Assembly: GCA_023653095.1 (NCBI GenBank)
Contig: JAMNXP010000005.1
Span: forward strand, 58,048 to 122,047
Origin: Bacteroidia bacterium
GTDB taxonomy: Bacteria; Bacteroidota; Bacteroidia; NS11-12g; UBA955
Length of the DNA stretch: 64,000 bases
Direction of reading: 5' to 3'
In this document: positions 59,329-64,000 of the stretch, piece after piece
How the letters are laid out: each line of letters starts with the position of its first letter
How positions within the stretch are numbered: the first letter of the stretch is position 1
Notes under the pieces: generated by a model
Told to the model about the DNA's origin: nothing
Database searches by the model: none
Seen by the model: the letters and a program-made list of their open reading frames with translations, nothing else
Made by a program: the position numbers and the translations under genes

Positions 59329-60519
59329 TCACTTCAACATCCGCCACTTCAACATGGCGGGGATTTTCTTGGTTTTTGCTATGTGGATCCAGGTGAAAAT
59401 TAAGTCATCGCGGTAGTACTTTTTCATGCGCTTGAACTTTTCGGCGTTCGATAGTCTGGACTCAGCCAATGCCCATAAATTGTATTTGCAGGTGTACATT
59501 TCGATGTTTTCTTGTAGCAATTTTCGGCCCTGCTCGAAGTCCGGAAACTCCACCTTGCCCTGCTTTTGCGCTTTCTGCGGAATGGGGTACAACCGACGAG
59601 TATGCGGCAGAAAAGCATAAGGAATATCAAATCCCCGAAACTCCGACTGACTGTAATTTCCGTATCTTTCCGAATACAACATCCCCCGAAATTCGTCTGG
59701 AAATGGGTCCAAATAATCTGCCGAAGAGCTGGTCCACAGCGGATTAGGGCTCAAATTTCGCTCCACTTCCCGCATTAACTCCGCCTCATTGTACGTGTTC
59801 ACCGCCGCGTTGATGTGCTCCTGATCTCGAGCATTCAAAATCTCCGCATCCCGCAGAATCGTTGCCCCGTCCAGCTCAAAATCCGCATCCCAATCCATCA
59901 AATGCGCCGCATATCGTGCCCGCTGGCCCGACAAATTCTCGTGGAGCCAATGTTCTTTAACCCACTCGGCGATTTTTTTGTTTCCTTGGGACGTTTGCTC
60001 GATGATGCTTGCCACCCTCTCGTTGGTTAACGCATGGGCCAAAATCCAGTCAATTTGATCATCATTTAGGGGTACACGCATCAAGATTTCGGCCAGATGC
60101 CAGAAGTTGCTGCTGCCTTGGGAGCGGAAAAGCATGTCGTATTGATCGGTGCTGACTCGTTGAAACAACTGGAAACACAGGTCCACCACCTCGGCGCTGG
60201 GAGTCTTTTGAAACACCCTAATCGATCGTCTCATCGGGGCATCGGGGTGCGGCAAATAATCCCAAATAAAGCGAACAGTCTGACTAAACAGCAAATACCG
60301 GTTCATCCGTCTCTCCTCATCAAAATACTTCAAATTGAGCCTAATCAAATCGGCCATCACCGCGTCATTGTACTTGTAATAATCAAGATCGTTTCTCACA
60401 CTGTAATACGCTTTCAAGTCCGGCAGCCGAAAATTCGCCTTCGGCCGGGTCATCTTGAGGTATTGCCTATTAATTTCTTTCTGAATGTACGAATTCATAA
60501 CCACCGTTGAATGAATCAA
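59329..60519 (-). CDS. Hypothetical protein
   Basis: Long ORF, no recognised motif. Confidence 0.7.
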   Translation of the reverse strand: MIHSTVVMNSYIQKEINRQYLKMTRPKANFRLPDLKAYYSVRNDLDYYKYNDAVMADLIRLNLKYFDEERRMNRYLLFSQTVRFIWDYLPHPDAPMRRSIRVFQKTPSAEVVDLCFQLFQRVSTDQYDMLFRSQGSSNFWHLAEILMRVPLNDDQIDWILAHALTNERVASIIEQTSQGNKKIAEWVKEHWLHENLSGQRARYAAHLMDWDADFELDGATILRDAEILNARDQEHINAAVNTYNEAELMREVERNLSPNPLWTSSSADYLDPFPDEFRGMLYSERYGNYSQSEFRGFDIPYAFLPHTRRLYPIPQKAQKQGKVEFPDFEQGRKLLQENIEMYTCKYNLWALAESRLSNAEKFKRMKKYYRDDLIFTWIHIAKTKKIPAMLKWRMLK

Positions 60520-60568
60520 TAAAGGTATAAAATGCGTTGAATTTTTATTGAAATAATTGTTAACATTT

Positions 60569-60848
60569 GTCGGCCTTCAGCCGATTAGTTTAGAGTTTAG
60601 AGTTTAGAGTTTAGAGTTTAGAGTTTAGAGGGCAGCGGTCAACTCTCAACTCTCAACTCTAAACTCTCAACTCTAAACTCTAAACTCTCAGCTCTCAGCG
60701 GGCAGCCAAAGACCAAAGACCAAAGACCAAAGTCCAAAGACCAAAGACCAAAGACCAAAGACCAAAGTCCAAAGTCCAAAGACCAAAGACCAAAGACCAA
60801 AGACCAAAGTCCAAAGACCAAAGTCCAAAGACCAAAGACCAAAGTCTC
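60569..60848. repeat. Heptad array, 40 in-register units
   Basis: Hand parse: gtcggcc ttcagcc gattagt ttagagt x5 ttagagg gcagcgg tcaactc x3 taaactc ... gcagcca aagacca/aagtcca x19 aagtctc = 280 nt. Confidence 0.92.
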
Positions 60849-60858
60849 AAAAATTAAC

Positions 60859-60866
60859 TATCTTTG
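60859..60866 (+). promoter_or_regulatory. -7 element TATCTTTG for metK
   Basis: TAnnTTTG match 144 nt before ATG 61011. Confidence 0.65.
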
Positions 60867-60867
60867 C

Positions 60868-61010
60868 TCCCAGTATCACGAGACCCGTGGGTCACCAACC
60901 GAGCGTTAACCTCGCTACGGTGGTAAAATGATGCGGACGACAAGTCAAAAACAAAAGGTCATTTCCGTTGATTTTCACGCACCCCCGTGTTTCGTAAAAA
61001 CAAAATTTTT
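60868..61010 (+). ncRNA. Structured 5' leader of metK (candidate SAM-responsive element, class unassigned)
   Basis: Long leader after -7 motif; hairpin ACCA-a-CCG-AGCG-TTAACCT-CGCT-a-CGG-TGGT at 60894..60924 plus TATCACGAGA and GACAAG elements. Confidence 0.45.
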
Positions 61011-62123
61011 ATGTCAAAACACACATTTCAATTTACCAGCGAGTCGGTGTCTGATGGACATCCCGACAAGGTAGCAGATCAGATTTCCGATGCCATTCTC
61101 GATGCTTATCTGCAGCAAGATCCCCAATCAAAAGTGGCCTGCGAATGCCTCATCACCACCCAAAAGCTCATCATCGCAGGCGAGGTAACATCCTCCGCAA
61201 ACGTCGATGCGGTCAGCATTGCCCAAAAAATTCTCAACCAAATTGGGTACAACAATCCCGAGGTGGGCTTCGATTGGCACACGGCCGACATCCAAAATCT
61301 CATCCACCAGCAGAGTCCCGAAATTTTCAATAGCGTGGTTGACGGCGGGGCAGGTGATCAGGGAATTATGTTCGGATATGCCTGCAACGAGACCCCCGAA
61401 TTTATGCCGCTGGCCATCTCGTTGTCGCACCAAATTCTCAAGAAATTGCGCGAGTTGAGGGTCAATAAAACCCTTCCGTGGCTTCGTCCCGATGCCAAGT
61501 CTCAGGTCACCGTGACCTACGAAAATCACGTACCCGTGAGCGTGGATACCGTGGTTTTGTCCACCCAACACACCGAAGAAATTGATCAAGAGTCCCTCAG
61601 AAACGCGGTAATTAAGCAGGTGATTGAGCCTGTTTTGGGACGTTGGCTCGAGGTCAAAACGCCCAAATATCTCATCAATCCGTCGGGAAGTTTCACCATT
61701 GGCGGGCCTCACGGCGATACCGGTCTCACGGGACGTAAAATTGTAGTTGACACTTACGGCGGAAGTTGTCCGCACGGTGGAGGCGCCTTCTCGGGCAAAG
61801 ACCCCAGCAAGGTTGACCGAAGTGCCGCCTACGCCGCCCGATATATTGCCAAGAATTTGGTTGCCGAGGGACTGATGGACTGTTGCACGGTACAACTTTC
61901 TTACGCCATTGGGGTGAGCGAACCCACGTCTATTTTCATTGATTCGCACGGCACTCACCGCTGCGACCTCCGCGAACTAGAGCAGCGCATTTACCGCGAA
62001 TTCCCGGTCACACCCCAGCAAATCATTGAACATTTCGGTCTGCGCCGCCCCATCTATTTGCCCACATCCACCTTCGGTCACTTCGGAAACGCAGATTACC
62101 CGTGGGAGGCTTTAAGAGTTTAG
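61011..62123 (+). CDS. metK: S-adenosylmethionine synthetase
   Basis: FTSESVSDGHPDKVADQISDAILD, GAGDQGIMFGYA, GPHGDTGLTGRKIVVDTYGG. Confidence 0.97.
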   Translation: MSKHTFQFTSESVSDGHPDKVADQISDAILDAYLQQDPQSKVACECLITTQKLIIAGEVTSSANVDAVSIAQKILNQIGYNNPEVGFDWHTADIQNLIHQQSPEIFNSVVDGGAGDQGIMFGYACNETPEFMPLAISLSHQILKKLRELRVNKTLPWLRPDAKSQVTVTYENHVPVSVDTVVLSTQHTEEIDQESLRNAVIKQVIEPVLGRWLEVKTPKYLINPSGSFTIGGPHGDTGLTGRKIVVDTYGGSCPHGGGAFSGKDPSKVDRSAAYAARYIAKNLVAEGLMDCCTVQLSYAIGVSEPTSIFIDSHGTHRCDLRELEQRIYREFPVTPQQIIEHFGLRRPIYLPTSTFGHFGNADYPWEALRV

Positions 62124-62247
62124 GGTGTAGAGTTTAGGGTGTAGAGTTTAGAGGGGAGAGTTGATGGCTTGGCGGCAAAGCCGCTGCTGTCCGCTGACGG
62201 CTGTCAGCTGTCGGCTGAAGGCTGATAGCTGTCGGCTGATAGCTGGT
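62115..62247. repeat. Heptad array, 19 in-register units
   Basis: agagttt agggtgt agagttt agggtgt ... cgctgac ggctgtc agctgtc ggctgaa ggctgat agctgtc ggctgat agctggt. Confidence 0.88.
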
Positions 62248-62249
62248 TC

Positions 62250-62318
62250 CGCCAAACTCGGAAGTAAAAATGCGCCAAACTCGGAAGTGAAAGTGCGCCA
62301 AACTCGGAAATTTTTGTA
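62250..62318 (+). repeat. Three tandem 23-bp iterons (third diverging)
   Basis: CGCCAAACTCGGAAGTAAAAATG / CGCCAAACTCGGAAGTGAAAGTG / CGCCAAACTCGGAAATTTTTG. Confidence 0.85.
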
Positions 62319-62324
62319 TATTTG
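62317..62324 (+). promoter_or_regulatory. -7 element TATATTTG for the DUF4143 ATPase gene
   Basis: TAnnTTTG match directly after iterons. Confidence 0.6.
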
Positions 62325-62344
62325 TATTTGTTAAATGTCTAAAT

Positions 62345-63616
62345 ATGAATAAAATAAAGTATTTTGATAGGCTAGGAGATTTAGAGTTAAAATTAGCACT
62401 AGAAACTTCGGGTGCAGTTCTCATTGAAGGTCCTAAATGGTGTGGCAAAACCAGTACGGCTCTCATGGCGTCAAAGAGTGTGATTTATATGCAAAATCCT
62501 GATTACAGCGCGTCTTATTTGGAAGTAGCCAACCATCAACCATCAATTCTGTTGAGGGGTGAGGTTCCTCGACTGATTGACGAGTGGCAAATGGCCCCTG
62601 TTTTATGGGATGCTGTTCGATTTGAAGTGGATCAACGCGCTGAATTGGGGCAATTTATATTGACGGGTTCAGCTGTCCCAGTCGATAATTCAACTGCCCA
62701 CACTGGTACCGGTAGAATTGCACGGATGAGGATGAGGACTATGAGCTTATTTGAATCTAAAGAATCAAACGGTGAAATCTCTTTGAGTGATTTATTCGAG
62801 GGACGTCAAATTGTTGAAAACTCAATGTCTAGTTTGAAAATTGAAGATATAGCATATGTCATTTGCAGAGGCGGATGGCCTTCAACCCTAAAATTGAGTG
62901 AAAATGCAGCACTTAAAAATGCCTTCAATTACACTGAAGCTGTAATAAATTATGACGTTTCTGAGGTTGATCAAGTTGAAAAAAATCCAGAAAGAGTGAG
63001 ACACTTAATGAGATCTTTGGCAAGAAATATCGCAACAATTGCAAATTATCAGACCATAAAAGAAGACATGGAGGCCAATGACGCCGTAATCTCAGATAAA
63101 TCTATTGCTTCGTATATAAACGCACTAAAACGCATTTTTGTAGTCGAAGATGTACCCGCATGGATGCCGTCTCTTCGTTCAAAAACCGCCATTCGTACGT
63201 CTGAAAAAAGACATTTTGTAGATCCTTCCATCGCTACCGCTGTGATGAGAATAAAACCTCAAGCCCTATTAAACGATTTTGAATATTTTGGATTCTTATT
63301 CGAAAGTTTGTGCACCCGAGATGTTCGTGTGTATGCTCAATCGATTGATGGAGATGTATTCCATTACCGCGACAAGAACAATTTAGAAGCAGATCTTATT
63401 GTTCGTTTGCGCGACGGACGTTGGGCAGCGATAGAAGTAAAATTAGGACAAAAGCAAATAGATGAAGCCGCAGCAAATTTGTTGAAGCTAAAGAACATCA
63501 TAGACGTCGAAAAAATGGGTGAACCCTCATTTTTGATGGTAATTACCGGTGGACAATTCGCTTTCAAGAGACCCGATGGTGTCTGGGTTGTTCCTATTGG
63601 CTGTCTTCGGAATTGA
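62345..63616 (+). CDS. ATP-binding protein, AAA_14/DUF4143 family
   Basis: GAVLIEGPKWCGKTSTALM; LIDEWQMAPVLWDAVRFEVD; FILTGSA; C-terminal DLIVRLRDGRWAAIEVKLG. Confidence 0.9.
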   Translation: MNKIKYFDRLGDLELKLALETSGAVLIEGPKWCGKTSTALMASKSVIYMQNPDYSASYLEVANHQPSILLRGEVPRLIDEWQMAPVLWDAVRFEVDQRAELGQFILTGSAVPVDNSTAHTGTGRIARMRMRTMSLFESKESNGEISLSDLFEGRQIVENSMSSLKIEDIAYVICRGGWPSTLKLSENAALKNAFNYTEAVINYDVSEVDQVEKNPERVRHLMRSLARNIATIANYQTIKEDMEANDAVISDKSIASYINALKRIFVVEDVPAWMPSLRSKTAIRTSEKRHFVDPSIATAVMRIKPQALLNDFEYFGFLFESLCTRDVRVYAQSIDGDVFHYRDKNNLEADLIVRLRDGRWAAIEVKLGQKQIDEAAANLLKLKNIIDVEKMGEPSFLMVITGGQFAFKRPDGVWVVPIGCLRN

Positions 63617-63621
63617 TTCAA

Positions 63622-63852
63622 GGTAATCGGTTTTTAGATTTTGGTCCTTGGTCTTTGGTATTTGGTATTTGGCTGCAAGCTTGTTATCCTCTCTAAACAC
63701 TCCCTCTAAACTGACCTCTGTCGGCTGAAGGCTGATGGCTGATAGCTGACGGCTGACCGCTGACAACCGACCGCTGACCGCTGTCGGCTGATCACCGATC
63801 ACCGAAAACTGAAAACCACCAAAGACCAAAGTCTAAAGACCAAAGACCAAAG
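63622..63852. repeat. Heptad array, 33 in-register units
   Basis: ggtaatc ggttttt agatttt ggtcctt ggtcttt ... gaaggct gatggct gatagct ... gatcacc gatcacc gaaaact gaaaacc accaaag accaaag tctaaag. Confidence 0.9.
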
Positions 63853-63857
63853 ACCAA

Positions 63858-64000
63858 TGTCGGTGCCTGAAATATGTTGACCGTTTTAAAGGATTAAAAA
63901 CAAACTTTAAAACGATAAACAACATGGCAACAAGACAACAATTTGAACTCAGCACCGCGGAACGCAGAAAGCGAGTATTCAGCACCGAATTTAAGATTAA
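63858..64000 (+). mobile_element. 5' end of an IS3-like element (partial, runs off window)
   Basis: Starts TGTCGGTGCCTGAAATATGTTGACCG after the heptad array; ATG 63924 MATRQQFELSTAERRKRVFSTEFKIK resembles IS3 OrfA N-termini. Confidence 0.6.

Noticed and set aside
60639-60842. ORF encoding MVFGLWTLVFGLWSL... 7-aa repeat protein
   Set aside because: It is a translation of the 7-nt repeat array (7 nt x 3 frames = 7-aa period); no independent coding evidence
60868-61010. Calling a canonical SAM-I riboswitch
   Set aside because: The kinked P2/pseudoknot segment and GGCAACC core are not present as in SAM-I; left as unassigned leader
61106-61958. 276-aa minus-strand ORF opposite metK
   Set aside because: Antisense of metK caused by codon bias; no recognisable domain
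63527-63829. Minus-strand 100-aa ORF
   Set aside because: Antisense to the DUF4143 gene end plus heptad array; repeat artefact

Overview
AT-rich Bacteroidota-type window (T9SS/PKD-like exported proteins, TAnnTTTG -7 promoter motifs, DUF4271-hemD pair, UspA, BipA). About 0-38.5 kb is dense ordinary chromosome: gdh, psd, split metH N-terminal part, leucine dehydrogenase, recJ, pntAA/AB/B, DUF255, pyrD, purH, secA, TonB receptor, hemW, hemD, smpB, menD, lpdA and typA. About 38.5-64 kb is accessory. It holds a decayed YhcG/DUF1016 nuclease gene, two tandem MNT/HEPN modules (one HEPN truncated) and an ADP-ribosylglycohydrolase. It also holds a ~14 kb one-strand cluster (41.9-55.3 kb) with a divergent XRE regulator. 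That cluster encodes an Hsp70, a second Hsp70 with degraded nucleotide-binding motifs, a membrane protein ending in a GrpE-like beta-wing, a J-like protein, a kinase-AAA+ fusion, a TerB-like protein, DUF4407, an HNH protein and exported SH3/lipoproteins. I consider it the best candidate for an undescribed system. Beyond it are a DUF4062 + AlbA_2/RecG-like pair bracketed by duplicated gene ends, metK with a structured leader, a DUF4143 ATPase behind three 23-bp iterons, and the start of an IS3-like element. The most striking non-coding signal is a family of intergenic arrays built on a strict 7-nt period (20, 45, 40, 19 and 33 consecutive in-register heptads at five loci by hand parse), comparable in style to cyanobacterial STRR heptamers. 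These arrays supply stop codons and C-terminal residues to neighbouring genes. Family names come from reading motifs, not from database searches.
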